Shown here in pieces: positions 26,629 to 34,880 of a stretch of 64,000 bases of DNA. A program made the position numbers and the translations under genes. Position 1 is the stretch's first letter; the number at the start of each line of letters is the position of its first letter. The notes under the pieces were generated by a model, which searched no databases, was not told the DNA's origin, and saw only the letters and a list, made by a program, of their open reading frames with translations. The DNA is from Lutibacillus sp052034115. Its GTDB lineage: Bacteria > Actinomycetota > Actinomycetes > Actinomycetales > Dermatophilaceae. The stretch is from assembly GCA_052034115.1 (NCBI GenBank), contig JBPOIZ010000030.1, forward strand, positions 45,660 to 109,659, in the 5' to 3' direction.

Positions 26629-27611
26629 TCCGGCTGATCCGCGTCGAGATGCGCCGGCTGCTGGCTCGACGCATCACCACCGTCGGCCTGCTCCTCCTGG
26701 TCGCCATGGTGGTGGCCACGGTCGGGTCCATGGCGGGGCAGGCGGCACCCGTCTCGGCGCAGCAACGAGCGCAGGCGCAGGCGACCCACGACCAGGAAGC
26801 GCGGAACCTGCCGCAGCTGATCGAGGACTGCCGCACCGCGCAGGCCGAGGCACGCGCTGCCGGTGATCCGGGCGCCGACTTCCAGTGCGAGGCACAGCGG
26901 GCGCCGAGCGTGGAGGACTTGCTGGACGTCACGACGCCCGCACGGATGCTCACCACCGCCTTGACCGCACTGGCGATGCTGCTGGTCTTCTTCACCTTTC
27001 TGGTCGCCGCGAGCGGCACCGCCGCCGAGCTGAGCACCGGATCGATGGCGACCTGGCTGACCTTCGTGCCTCGCCGGGCACAGGTCTTCGTCAGCAAGGC
27101 CATCGCCGCCCTGCTCGTCCTGGTCCCGCTGGCGGTCGTCACGGTGCTACTGGCCGGTGGGGCGGTCGTGGCGCTCTACAGCATTCGGGGCACCTGGCAG
27201 GCACCCACCGCCGAGGAGCTCCGGTCGATCCTGGCGCTTGGCGGTCGGTTGGTCGGACTCGGTGCCCTCAGTGCCCTGGCCGGCACGTGCTGGGGCATGC
27301 TGACCCGAAGCACCGCCGCCTCGGTCGGCTTGTTCCTCGGCTGGACCTTGATCGTGGAGAACATCATCGGCGCCCTGGCTGCCAAGGTTCCCGGGCTGAC
27401 GCATGCCCCGCGGTGGACCCTGCAGACGAACATCAGTGCCCTGGTGGAGGGTGAGGGCCGCTACTTCATCGAGGAGTGCACGGCATCGGGGGCCTGCAGC
27501 GGCAGGTCCTACACGTTCGCCGCGGGCGCGGCCGGGCTCTACCTCACCGCGCTCGCGCTGGGGCTTGCCCTCGTCACGGTCGTGGTGTTCCGGCGCAGCG
27601 ACGTCACCTGA
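26625..27611 (+). CDS. ABC transporter permease (ABC-2 type)
   Basis: A 328-residue membrane protein forming the permease of the adjacent ATPase. One membrane segment lies at about residues 16-36, followed by a Gln/Ala-rich extracytoplasmic loop (residues about 40-100), then five further segments (about 105-125, 160-185, 205-225, 235-260 and 300-322). It starts with an ATGA overlap on the ATPase stop. The pair sits between lipB and lipA, an unusual interruption of that gene pair. Confidence 0.88.
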   Translation: MIRLIRVEMRRLLARRITTVGLLLLVAMVVATVGSMAGQAAPVSAQQRAQAQATHDQEARNLPQLIEDCRTAQAEARAAGDPGADFQCEAQRAPSVEDLLDVTTPARMLTTALTALAMLLVFFTFLVAASGTAAELSTGSMATWLTFVPRRAQVFVSKAIAALLVLVPLAVVTVLLAGGAVVALYSIRGTWQAPTAEELRSILALGGRLVGLGALSALAGTCWGMLTRSTAASVGLFLGWTLIVENIIGALAAKVPGLTHAPRWTLQTNISALVEGEGRYFIEECTASGACSGRSYTFAAGAAGLYLTALALGLALVTVVVFRRSDVT

Positions 27612-27676
27612 GCCGGGCCGGGCTCGATCAGGCATCCGGCGTAACCTGGTGGCCGCCATACCGAGGAGGACACCAC

Positions 27677-28720
27677 GTGAGCGGACCTGACGGACGTCGC
27701 TTGCTTCGCGTCGAGGCGCGCAACGCGCAGACCCCTATCGAGCGCAAGCCCGCGTGGATCCGCACGACCGCACACCTGGGCCCGCAGTATGCCGAACTGC
27801 ACTCGATGGTTCGCAGCGAAGGTCTGCACACGGTCTGCCAGGAGGCCGGTTGCCCCAACATCTTCGAGTGCTGGGAGGACCGGGAAGCCACCTTCCTCAT
27901 CGGCGGCGAACAGTGCACGAGGCGATGCGACTTCTGCCAGATCGACACCGGCAAGCCCGCCGACCTCGACGTGGACGAGCCGCGCCGAGTTGCCGAATCG
28001 GTGCGCCGGATGGGGCTGCGGTACTCGACCATCACCGGAGTCGCCCGCGACGACCTGCCCGACGGGGGCGCGTGGCTGTATGCCGAGACCGTTCGCCAGG
28101 TCCATGCGCTCAACCCCGGCACCGGCGTCGAGTTGCTCCTACCCGACTTCGACGGTCGCGCAGACCTGCTGGACCAGGTGATCGCCGCGCGGCCCGAAGT
28201 CTGGGCCCACAACGTGGAGACCGTGCCGCGCATCTTCCGCCGGATCCGCCCGGCCTTCGACTACCAGCGTTCGCTGGACGTCGTCACGCGCGGCAAGGAC
28301 GCCGGTCTGGTCACCAAGTCCAACCTCATCCTCGGCCTGGGTGAGGAAGAGGAGGAGATCGCGCAGGCGTTGCGCGACCTGCACGCCGCCGGCACCGACA
28401 TCGTCACGATCACGCAATACCTGCGCCCTTCGCCGCGCCATCATCCGATTTCCCGCTGGGTCCATCCGGAGGAGTTCCTCCACTGGACCACCGTCGCCGA
28501 GGGGCTCGGCTTCCTCGGCGTCATGGCCGGCCCGCTGGTGCGTTCGTCCTACCGCGCCGGGCGGCTCTGGGCCCAGGCCATGACCCGTTCCGGGCACGCC
28601 ATACCGGAGCACCTGGCGCACCTGGCGCAGGCCGGTGGCCAGCCGGCGCGGCAGGAGGCCGCCAGCGTTTTGGCCCGGAGCGGCGCCGACCGCTCCGGCG
28701 CCGCGGACGCCGTATCCTGA
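27677..28720 (+). CDS. lipA: lipoyl synthase (radical SAM)
   Basis: A 347-residue radical SAM enzyme that inserts two sulfurs into octanoyl groups to make lipoate. The auxiliary cluster cysteines are in CQEAGCPNIFECW, the radical SAM CxxxCxxC is CTRRCDFC near residue 81, and the C-terminal RSSY motif is present (VRSSYRAG). GAGGAGGA at 27663-27670 gives a strong ribosome binding site for the GTG. The product of lipB supplies its octanoylated substrate, and SucB is a likely target. Confidence 0.96.
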   Translation: MSGPDGRRLLRVEARNAQTPIERKPAWIRTTAHLGPQYAELHSMVRSEGLHTVCQEAGCPNIFECWEDREATFLIGGEQCTRRCDFCQIDTGKPADLDVDEPRRVAESVRRMGLRYSTITGVARDDLPDGGAWLYAETVRQVHALNPGTGVELLLPDFDGRADLLDQVIAARPEVWAHNVETVPRIFRRIRPAFDYQRSLDVVTRGKDAGLVTKSNLILGLGEEEEEIAQALRDLHAAGTDIVTITQYLRPSPRHHPISRWVHPEEFLHWTTVAEGLGFLGVMAGPLVRSSYRAGRLWAQAMTRSGHAIPEHLAHLAQAGGQPARQEAASVLARSGADRSGAADAVS

Positions 28721-28725
28721 CGCCT

Positions 28726-29457
28726 ATGGCTCGCGCTGACTCCGCCGCCCCTGCCCCCAAGAAGCAGGGACGACTCGCCCAGATCCGACAGGTCTACTCG
28801 GTCACCAAGGCCGTTGACCGCGCCATCGGGTGGTGGATCCTCGGTGGTTTCGTGCTCACCCTGGCGGTCGTCCTCGGCATCGCCGCCCTGCTGCACCTGC
28901 CTTGGTGGTACGGCCTGCTGCTGGGGCTCCCGCTGGCGCTGCTCACCGCGACGATCATCCTGAGCCGGCGCGCCGAACGGGCCGCCTACCGGCAGATCGA
29001 GGGCCAACCCGGCGCTGCGGGCGCGGCGCTGTCCGGGCTGCGGCGCGGGTGGTACTTCGAGCAGCAACCGGTGGCCATCGAGGCCAGCCGCGGCAACGAC
29101 CCCGCATCGGCCGCCATGGTCTTCCGGGCCATCGGCCGCCCCGGGGTGTTCCTCATCGCCGAGGGGCCGACGGGGCGAGCCCACAAGCTGCTCGCCCAGG
29201 AGCGCAAGCGCATCGAGCGCGTTGCGCCGGGGGTGCCGGTGCACACCCTGCGCGTGGGCGAGGGCGGCGCAGAGGGCGAGGTGCCCATCCGCAAGCTCGC
29301 CATGACAATGCAGCGCACCAAGGGCGCGATGACCAAGGCCGAGATGGCCGCGGTGAACAAGCGACTCAAGGCGCTGGGCGGGGTCAAACTTCCCGTTCCC
29401 CCCGGCATGGACCCCACCCGGGCGCGGGTCGACCGCAAGGGGCTGCGCGGCCGGTGA
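28726..29457 (+). CDS. DUF4191 family membrane protein
   Basis: A 243-residue actinobacterial DUF4191 protein. A basic N-terminus (KKQGRLAQIRQVYSVTK) leads to two membrane segments (about residues 40-60 and 62-82). A soluble domain follows with VFRAIGRPGVFLIAEGP and a Lys/Arg-rich C-terminus. It is almost always beside lipA in actinobacteria; its function is unknown. TATCCT at 28713-28718 lies 7 nt before the ATG, within the end of lipA, so it may have its own leaderless promoter. Confidence 0.87.
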   Translation: MARADSAAPAPKKQGRLAQIRQVYSVTKAVDRAIGWWILGGFVLTLAVVLGIAALLHLPWWYGLLLGLPLALLTATIILSRRAERAAYRQIEGQPGAAGAALSGLRRGWYFEQQPVAIEASRGNDPASAAMVFRAIGRPGVFLIAEGPTGRAHKLLAQERKRIERVAPGVPVHTLRVGEGGAEGEVPIRKLAMTMQRTKGAMTKAEMAAVNKRLKALGGVKLPVPPGMDPTRARVDRKGLRGR

Positions 29458-29517
29458 GCCATCCCGAGCCGACTCAGCTCGTCCCCGATGCGCTGCGCGA
29501 TTGCGTAGGCTGACGGC

Positions 29518-29988
29518 GTGGTGGATCGGCGCGACATCGGCTCCTGGCTGGACGGCCCGGCCGCCTTCCAGCGCACCCAGACCGGGGAGTATGCCGGGCA
29601 GCGGCTCGGCCTACCGGCCGCCGGGCCCGGCTCGATCGGCCGGTTCGGACGTCGGCTCGTCGCGGTGTTCATCGACTGGGGGTTGTGCCTGCTCATCGCC
29701 GCCGGCCTCTTCCACGTGCCCTTGACGGGGGCCGGGTCGGGGGGCTTCCTGCCGCTGGCCATCTTCGCTGCGGAGAACCTCCTCCTGGTGGGCACCGTGG
29801 GCTCGACCATTGGTCACCGGGCCCTCGGGCTGCGGGTGATCGCGCTCGATGGTGGCCGGGCGAGCGTGGCGCAAGTGCTCGCTCGCACCCTGCTGCTCGT
29901 CCTGGCCGTCCCCGCACTCATCTGGGATCGCGACGGGCGTGGCCTGCATGACCGGGTGCCGAACACGGTCCTCGTCGCGACCCGGTGA
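29518..29988 (+). CDS. RDD family membrane protein
   Basis: A 156-residue RDD-domain protein. The RDD-like start FGRRLVAVFIDWGLCLLIA (residues about 42-60) is followed by further membrane segments at about 75-100 and 120-138, with GHRALGLRVIALDGG and the DGRGLHDRVPNTVLV C-terminal motif. RDD proteins are linked to transport or Na+/H+ exchange in a few cases, but the role here is unknown. The GTG start has TAGGCT at 29506-29511, 6 nt upstream, a leaderless pattern. The next gene overlaps its stop by 4 nt. Confidence 0.87.
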   Translation: MVDRRDIGSWLDGPAAFQRTQTGEYAGQRLGLPAAGPGSIGRFGRRLVAVFIDWGLCLLIAAGLFHVPLTGAGSGGFLPLAIFAAENLLLVGTVGSTIGHRALGLRVIALDGGRASVAQVLARTLLLVLAVPALIWDRDGRGLHDRVPNTVLVATR

Positions 29989-30698
29989 GCGATCCCGCCG
30001 ATCTGTCGGTCGTGCTGCGGCGCGCGGCCAAGGGACTGTTTCCGGCCACCGACGGAGGCTGGGAACGTGCCGCGCTGTGGCGTCGTGGCGTGGAGGCGGT
30101 CGTGGCGATGACCGGTCATGCCTACCTTGCGGTCGGCGAGGACCTCGACGACGTCGAGCTCGAGGCGTTGGGCGTCGATGGGTATGGCGGTGCCCACGAC
30201 CCGCGGGTCGCCGAGCGCATCCGGGGGTCCGGGTGGGTGGAAACGCTCGATGTGCTGCTCGTGCGCGACGGGTCGACGCCGCCGATCGACCGCGACGCGG
30301 CGACCCTCGTCGAGCGCCCGGATCTGTCCGATCATCCTCGAGTGGCGGTGGCCCGCCGGGTCCGCACCGGCATACAGGTGCTCGGGCTGCCCCGACGGCG
30401 GGACCGATCGGTGGTCACCGTCGCCCAGGGCATCGGGGGCCTGCCCGAGCTGGGCATCGAGGCGGAGTTCGAACGCTTCGGTCTGGCGTTGTTGGCCGCC
30501 GGGGTGCATTGGGCCGCCGCCGCCGCCGGACCCGACGCGCCCGTGCTGGCGGCCGTGGCTCCGGGGAACGCCCGGTCGGTGCGGCTCTTCCTACGAGCCG
30601 GCTTCGTCCCGGTCGGTTCGGTCCAGTTGTTCCGGCCCGAGCGGCTCCCCTGGAGCGGTCGGCCGGCTCCCTCAGACGGGCTGACGCAATCCCCGTAA
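29985..30698 (+). CDS. GNAT-fold N-acetyltransferase-like protein
   Basis: A 237-residue protein beginning MSDPADLSVVLRRAAKG. The C-terminal part VAPGNARSVRLFLRAGFVP resembles the end of a GNAT domain (N-x-x-S-x-x-x-Y/F-x-x-x-GF). The N-terminal part (DGGWERAALWRRGVEAVVAMTG) is not familiar to me. Substrate unknown. It overlaps the RDD gene by 4 nt, so they are co-transcribed. Its TAA stop lies inside the first half-site of the GlnR box that precedes glnA. Confidence 0.65.
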   Translation: MSDPADLSVVLRRAAKGLFPATDGGWERAALWRRGVEAVVAMTGHAYLAVGEDLDDVELEALGVDGYGGAHDPRVAERIRGSGWVETLDVLLVRDGSTPPIDRDAATLVERPDLSDHPRVAVARRVRTGIQVLGLPRRRDRSVVTVAQGIGGLPELGIEAEFERFGLALLAAGVHWAAAAAGPDAPVLAAVAPGNARSVRLFLRAGFVPVGSVQLFRPERLPWSGRPAPSDGLTQSP

Positions 30699-30732
30699 CA
30701 CGCGCGAAACACCCGGGTCACCGTCGAGAAAC
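30695..30732 (+). promoter_or_regulatory. GlnR-type operator upstream of glnA1
   Basis: Four half-sites with exact 6-nt spacing: GTAAC (30695-30699), GAAAC (30706-30710), GTCAC (30717-30721), GAAAC (30728-30732). This fits the actinobacterial GlnR consensus gTnAC-n6-GaAAC-n6-gTnAC-n6-GaAAC at all conserved positions. It ends 60 nt before the glnA ATG and overlaps the stop codon of the preceding gene. Confidence 0.85.
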
Positions 30733-30792
30733 CGACCGCTCCTAGGGTCGAGGCGACCTACCGGGCCACCGTGCCCACTGACAGGAGGATCC

Positions 30793-32217
30793 ATGTTCCA
30801 GACCGCCGACGAGGTGCTCTCGTTCATCCGGGACGAGGGCGTCAAGTTCGTCGACATCCGCTTCTGCGACCTGCCGGGCGTCATGCAGCACTTCAATGTG
30901 CCAGCCCAGAGCGTCACCGCCGACTTCTTCACCGACGGGCAGGCGTTCGACGGCTCGTCGATCCGCGGGTTCCAGGCGATTCACGAGTCGGACATGAAGC
31001 TCATCCCGGACCCGACCACGGCCTTCGTGGACCCGTTCCGGGCCGAGAAGACCCTCGTCATGAACTTCTCGATCGTCGACCCGTTCACCGACGAGCCCTA
31101 CAGCCGGGACCCTCGCAACGTCGCCGCCAAGGCCGAGGCGTACTTGAAGTCGACCGGCATCGCGGACACCGCCTACTTCGGTGCTGAGGCCGAGTTCTTC
31201 ATCTTCGACGACGTGCGGTTCGAGACCAAGCAGAACGCTGGCTACTACTTCATCGACTCGGTCGAGGCGGCGTGGAACTCCGGTCGCGAGGAGGAGGGCG
31301 GCAACCGCGGCTACAAGACGCGGTACAAGGGCGGCTACTTCCCGGTGCCTCCGGTGGACCATTTCGCGGATACGCGCGACAAGATCTGCCTCAACCTCGC
31401 CGATGTGGGCCTGACCGTCGAGCGTAGCCACCACGAGGTCGGCACCGCCGGACAGCAGGAGATCAACTACCGGTTCTCCACCTTGCTTGCTTCCGGCGAC
31501 GACATGATGAAGTTCAAGTACGTCGTGAAGAACACCGTGTGGGACCTCGGCAAGACGGCCACCTTCATGCCCAAGCCGCTCTTCGGCGACAACGGGTCCG
31601 GGATGCACACCCACCAGTCGCTGTGGAAGGACGGCAAGCCGCTCTTCTACGACGAGCACGGGTATGGCGGCCTGTCCGATCTGGCTCGCTGGTACATCGG
31701 CGGTCTGCTCAAGCACGCCCCGGCGCTGCTGGCCTTCACCAACCCGACGGTGAACAGCTACCACCGGCTCGTCCCCGGCTACGAGGCCCCGGTCAACCTG
31801 GTCTACTCGGCCCGCAACCGCTCCGCGTGCGTCCGGATCCCGATCGCCGGCACCTCGCCGAAGGCCAAGCGCATCGAGTTCCGCATCCCGGACCCGTCGG
31901 CCAACCCGTACCTGTCCTTCGCCGCCCAGCTGATGGCCGGCCTGGACGGCATCCGCAACCGCATCGAGCCGCCGGAGCCGGTGGACAAGGACCTCTACGA
32001 GCTGCCGCCGGAGGAGCACGCCGAGATCAAGCAGGTCCCGGGGTCGCTGCCCGAGGTGCTCAACGCTCTGGAGGCCGACCACGACTTCCTCCTTGAGGGC
32101 GGCGTCTTCACCGAGGACCTCGTGGCGACGTGGATCGACTGGAAGCGCAAGAACGAGGTCGACCCGATCCGGTTCCGCCCGCACCCGCACGAGTTCGAGA
32201 TGTACTTCGACATCTAG
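30793..32217 (+). CDS. glnA: glutamine synthetase type I-beta
   Basis: A 474-residue glutamine synthetase, forming glutamine from glutamate, ammonia and ATP as a dodecamer. Motifs include AFDGSSIRGFQ, MPKPLFGDNGSGMHTH (ATP/glutamate site), NPTVNSYHRLVPGYEAP, SARNRSACVRIP, and the adenylylation site DLYELPPEE with Tyr402. The site and length mark it as the GlnE-regulated I-beta form. CAGGAGGATCC precedes the ATG. A full GlnR box lies upstream, so it is probably induced under nitrogen limitation and switched off after translation by GlnE (39529-42591). Confidence 0.97.
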   Translation: MFQTADEVLSFIRDEGVKFVDIRFCDLPGVMQHFNVPAQSVTADFFTDGQAFDGSSIRGFQAIHESDMKLIPDPTTAFVDPFRAEKTLVMNFSIVDPFTDEPYSRDPRNVAAKAEAYLKSTGIADTAYFGAEAEFFIFDDVRFETKQNAGYYFIDSVEAAWNSGREEEGGNRGYKTRYKGGYFPVPPVDHFADTRDKICLNLADVGLTVERSHHEVGTAGQQEINYRFSTLLASGDDMMKFKYVVKNTVWDLGKTATFMPKPLFGDNGSGMHTHQSLWKDGKPLFYDEHGYGGLSDLARWYIGGLLKHAPALLAFTNPTVNSYHRLVPGYEAPVNLVYSARNRSACVRIPIAGTSPKAKRIEFRIPDPSANPYLSFAAQLMAGLDGIRNRIEPPEPVDKDLYELPPEEHAEIKQVPGSLPEVLNALEADHDFLLEGGVFTEDLVATWIDWKRKNEVDPIRFRPHPHEFEMYFDI

Positions 32218-32236
32218 GCCACAGCGCCCGACAACT

Positions 32237-32275
32237 GGCCCCTGACCTGCAAAAACGCAGAGTCAGGGGCCGGTT
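32237..32275 (+). terminator. glnA transcription terminator hairpin
   Basis: Stem GGCCCCTGAC (32237-32246) pairs exactly with GTCAGGGGCC (32262-32271). An inner stem CTGC/GCAG and loop AAAAAC extend it to 14 base pairs with one bulged A at 32261. A short GGTTT follows. It lies 19 nt after the glnA stop. Confidence 0.75.
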
Positions 32276-32394
32276 TGCTTCGCCCCGGTCCGCAAATGGT
32301 CCGCAAGACGACTGTCGCGGACCAACGACAATCGCTCACGACAGGCAGGCCACCGAAGGTCGGGCTGTTTGCACAATAGGCGTACAGTGGTCGC

Positions 32395-32685
32395 ATGACC
32401 GCGACACCCGAAGTTGCCCGCCGCAAGGAAGCCCGCCTTGCGATGCGCCTTACGCCGGATCAGGACGCCCTGATCCGGGACGCTGCAGCCGTCACCGGGC
32501 AGTCGCTGACGGAGTTCGTGACCACCGCGGCCGTGACACGCGCCGAGGACGCTCTCGCCGACCGGCGCGTGTTCCGGCTCGACGACGCCGCGTGGACCGA
32601 GTTCACCGCGATCCTCGATCGCCCGGCCAAGCGCATCCCTGAACTGGCGAAGCTGCTCAACGAGCCGGCCCCTTGGGAGAAATGA
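32395..32685 (+). CDS. DUF1778 (TacA-type) antitoxin
   Basis: A 96-residue ribbon-helix-helix antitoxin of the DUF1778/TacA family. The N-terminus ARRKEARLAMRLTPDQDALI is the usual RHH DNA-binding stretch with RLTPDQ, followed by GQSLTEFVTTAAVTRAEDAL. The C-terminal tail (FTAILDRPAKRIPELAKLL) would wrap and neutralise the toxin. It normally represses its own operon. TACAGT at 32383-32388 lies 6 nt before the ATG, suggesting a leaderless transcript. Its stop overlaps the toxin start (ATGA). Confidence 0.9.
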   Translation: MTATPEVARRKEARLAMRLTPDQDALIRDAAAVTGQSLTEFVTTAAVTRAEDALADRRVFRLDDAAWTEFTAILDRPAKRIPELAKLLNEPAPWEK

Positions 32686-33185
32686 ATCCTCAGCAGCCGC
32701 GCCCCATCGACGCGACCGACAACACCACCGACGTCGACTCAGGCGAGGGATCCCTCGACCGCTACCTCGCTGATCGAGCACTCACCAACCATCTCGCCGA
32801 CCTCGGGCGCTGCTACGTCTGCATCGACGCCGACACCGAGAAGGTGCTCGGCTATTACACGCTGTCGACGGTGGCGGTCGAACATGCAGACCTTCCGGGC
32901 AGGGGACGTCGCAATGCGCCCAACCCCGTGCCTGCCGTGCTGATGGGACGCCTCGCCATCGACACGAAGGCGCAGGGCTCTCGCCTCGGCAGATTCCTCG
33001 TGCGGGACGCGATCCTCTCGACGCTGGCCGCCGCCGACCGGATTGGCGTGCGAATCCTGCTCGTCCACGCGCTACATGAGCAGGCAGCAACCTTCTACGA
33101 GAAGCTCGGCTTCACGCGCTCCCCCACCGACCCACTACACCTGTACCTGCTGCTGGCAGACGCCCGGAAGTCACTCGGGGACTGA
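32682..33185 (+). CDS. GNAT family toxin of TacAT-type toxin-antitoxin system
   Basis: A 167-residue GNAT acetyltransferase that, in this toxin family, acetylates the amino group of aminoacyl-tRNA and blocks translation. It shows YYTLSTVAVEHADLP, the acetyl-CoA loop RLAIDTKAQGSRLGRFLVRDA (Q-x-x-x-x-G form) and FYEKLGFTRSP with the catalytic Tyr near residue 147. The start ATG is within the antitoxin stop. The pair sits between glnA and mtnA in a short accessory patch. Confidence 0.88.
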   Translation: MNPQQPRPIDATDNTTDVDSGEGSLDRYLADRALTNHLADLGRCYVCIDADTEKVLGYYTLSTVAVEHADLPGRGRRNAPNPVPAVLMGRLAIDTKAQGSRLGRFLVRDAILSTLAAADRIGVRILLVHALHEQAATFYEKLGFTRSPTDPLHLYLLLADARKSLGD

Positions 33186-33238
33186 CCGCTCCCCTGCTTC
33201 GCCACCCGTCGCGCTGCGGCTCAGAAGGACCTGGTGGC

Positions 33239-33628
33239 GTGGTGAGCCGCGGCAACGGGGACCGCCTCGAGGACATCGCCAGCGCCATCGCCGCCATCGG
33301 CTCGCACCCGTCAACGGGCCCCGCCTCCGACGACCTCGTGCTGGACGCCGTCGCCATGCGCCTCGGGCAACTGGGCGAAGCCGTCAAGGGACTCAGCCCG
33401 AGGCACGACATCGTGCAGCGCACGATCAACGAGCGGCTGCCCGGGTTGGACGCCGCAGTCGCGCGCATGTCGTACCGGATCGCCAGCCCGGATCCCGCAA
33501 CCGGGTCCAGCGTGAGCACGGGGCGTGTTTGCGCAGGTCAGGCCTTGCAGGCGCATCACTGTTTCGACATCTGGTCCGGGGCCCTTCAGCCTCTTGTCAG
33601 CAGTCGCCGAGGACGGCGCCTGACCTGA
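33239..33628 (+). pseudogene. HepT-like (DUF86) toxin remnant
   Basis: A 129-codon frame whose first 65 residues match HepT/DUF86 toxins: RLEDIASAIAAIG, DDLVLDAVAMRLGQLGEAVKGLSP. The normal continuation, with the RNase/AMPylation RX4-6H motif in a LAHHYFD context, is displaced: AHHCFDIWSGALQPL appears only after about 24 unrelated residues. I therefore read it as a decayed gene with an internal insertion or rearrangement. No partner MntA nucleotidyltransferase is present. It is 53 nt after the GNAT toxin gene. A functional divergent variant cannot be excluded. Confidence 0.5.
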
Positions 33629-33720
33629 AGATGCGTCTTCGACGGCTTCCAGCGGCAGGCGCCGTTCTTCGTGGTGCTTCCGCCGTCCAGCCGCCGCAAA
33701 CGCGGGTGGAGCCGCGAACC
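33629..33720. other. non-coding tail of the accessory patch
   Basis: I see no gene, RNA or strong repeat between the HepT-like remnant and the mtnA stop codon. The sequence is slightly less regular in codon-like periodicity than its surroundings and may be decayed coding sequence. Confidence 0.4.
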
Positions 33721-34752
33721 TCAGTGGTCGAGCGACGGCATGGCCTCGCCGCGGGCGGGCTCGACGATCCCTCGTTCGGTGGCCACCGCGGAGATGTAGC
33801 GCGCCGGCGTCACGTCGAAGGCCGGGTTATAGGCACGCGCCCCCTCAGGGGCGACCCGCACACCGGCGAACGTCGTCACCTCGTCGGCGGACCGCTCCTC
33901 GATCTCGATGGCCGCGCCGTCCGCAGTGGCCAGGTCGACCGTCGACCAGGGTGCCGCGACGATGAACGGTATGCCGGCTGCGTGCGCCGCCAGGGCCAGC
34001 CCGAGCGATCCGACCTTGTTGGCGGTGTCGCCGTTGACCGCGATCCGGTCCGCGCCGATGATCACCGCGTCGATGGCCCCACCGAGAATTGCCCCCGCTG
34101 CCGCTCCGTCGGGCTGGACGACATACGGAATGTCATCACCGGCAAGCTCCCACGCGGTGAGCCGGGAGCCCTGCAGCAGCGGGCGAGTCTCATCGACGTG
34201 GACCAGCTCGAGCCGACCTCGGGCCGCCAGCTCACGGACCAGGCCCAGCGCGGTGCCCCACGACGACGTCGCGAGGAAGCCGGCATTGCAGTGCGTCTGG
34301 ATGCGCAGGCGCTGACGCGGGGACCGCTCGAGCAGCCAGTCGACGCCACGCCGGCTCAACTCCCGATTGGCCGCCCCGTCCGCGGCCACCACCTTGAGGG
34401 CAGCTGCCAGGACCGCCTCCCGCCCGGAGGGCACCAGATGTCGCACCTGGTCGACGCCCCACGCCAGGTTCACCGCGGTGGGCCGGGCCGAGCGGATCGC
34501 CTCGATCGCGGCGTCAAGGCGGTCCGGGCCCCAGCCGAGTTCGGCCGCCTCGTCCAGCGCCACCACCACCCCGAGGGCGCCGACTGCGCCGAGCGCCGGG
34601 GCGCCTCGCACGGCAAGCCGCTGGATGGCGTCGACAAGAACCTCGACCGAGGTGACCCGGAGGAAGACCTCTTCCGACGGAAGCCGCGTCTGGTCCAACA
34701 GGGTGAGTTTCCCTGCCGCTCCGTCGCCCCACACCACGGCAGTTCCTGACAT
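33721..34752 (-). CDS. mtnA: S-methyl-5-thioribose-1-phosphate isomerase
   Basis: A 343-residue MtnA of the eIF2B-like fold, converting methylthioribose-1-phosphate to methylthioribulose-1-phosphate in methionine salvage. Motifs are VRGAPALGAVGALG near residue 50, the catalytic Cys in THCNAGFLATSSWGTAL, DETRPLLQGSRLTAWEL, and the catalytic Asp in VIIGADRIAVNGDTANKVG. Full length. It is divergent from a GntR/UTRA regulator gene with 128 nt between them, so that protein may control it. A GGAG lies about 9 nt before its ATG. Confidence 0.94.
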   Translation of the reverse strand: MSGTAVVWGDGAAGKLTLLDQTRLPSEEVFLRVTSVEVLVDAIQRLAVRGAPALGAVGALGVVVALDEAAELGWGPDRLDAAIEAIRSARPTAVNLAWGVDQVRHLVPSGREAVLAAALKVVAADGAANRELSRRGVDWLLERSPRQRLRIQTHCNAGFLATSSWGTALGLVRELAARGRLELVHVDETRPLLQGSRLTAWELAGDDIPYVVQPDGAAAGAILGGAIDAVIIGADRIAVNGDTANKVGSLGLALAAHAAGIPFIVAAPWSTVDLATADGAAIEIEERSADEVTTFAGVRVAPEGARAYNPAFDVTPARYISAVATERGIVEPARGEAMPSLDH

Positions 34753-34880
34753 GTGCGCTGCTCCAGTCGGTAGACGTCCGACGTGTTCGGTCGCGCCACG
34801 CTATCACTGGCCGAAACCCAACCCCGCCGAGCACGCTATCCTCGTCAGGTCTTAGTCGGTGGATACGCCGGAGGATACCT

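Noticed and set aside
33043..34749. Long open frame on the plus strand across the toxin patch and mtnA
   Set aside because: It is antisense to mtnA, has Arg/Gly/His-rich composition typical of high-GC shadow frames, and shows no family motif.
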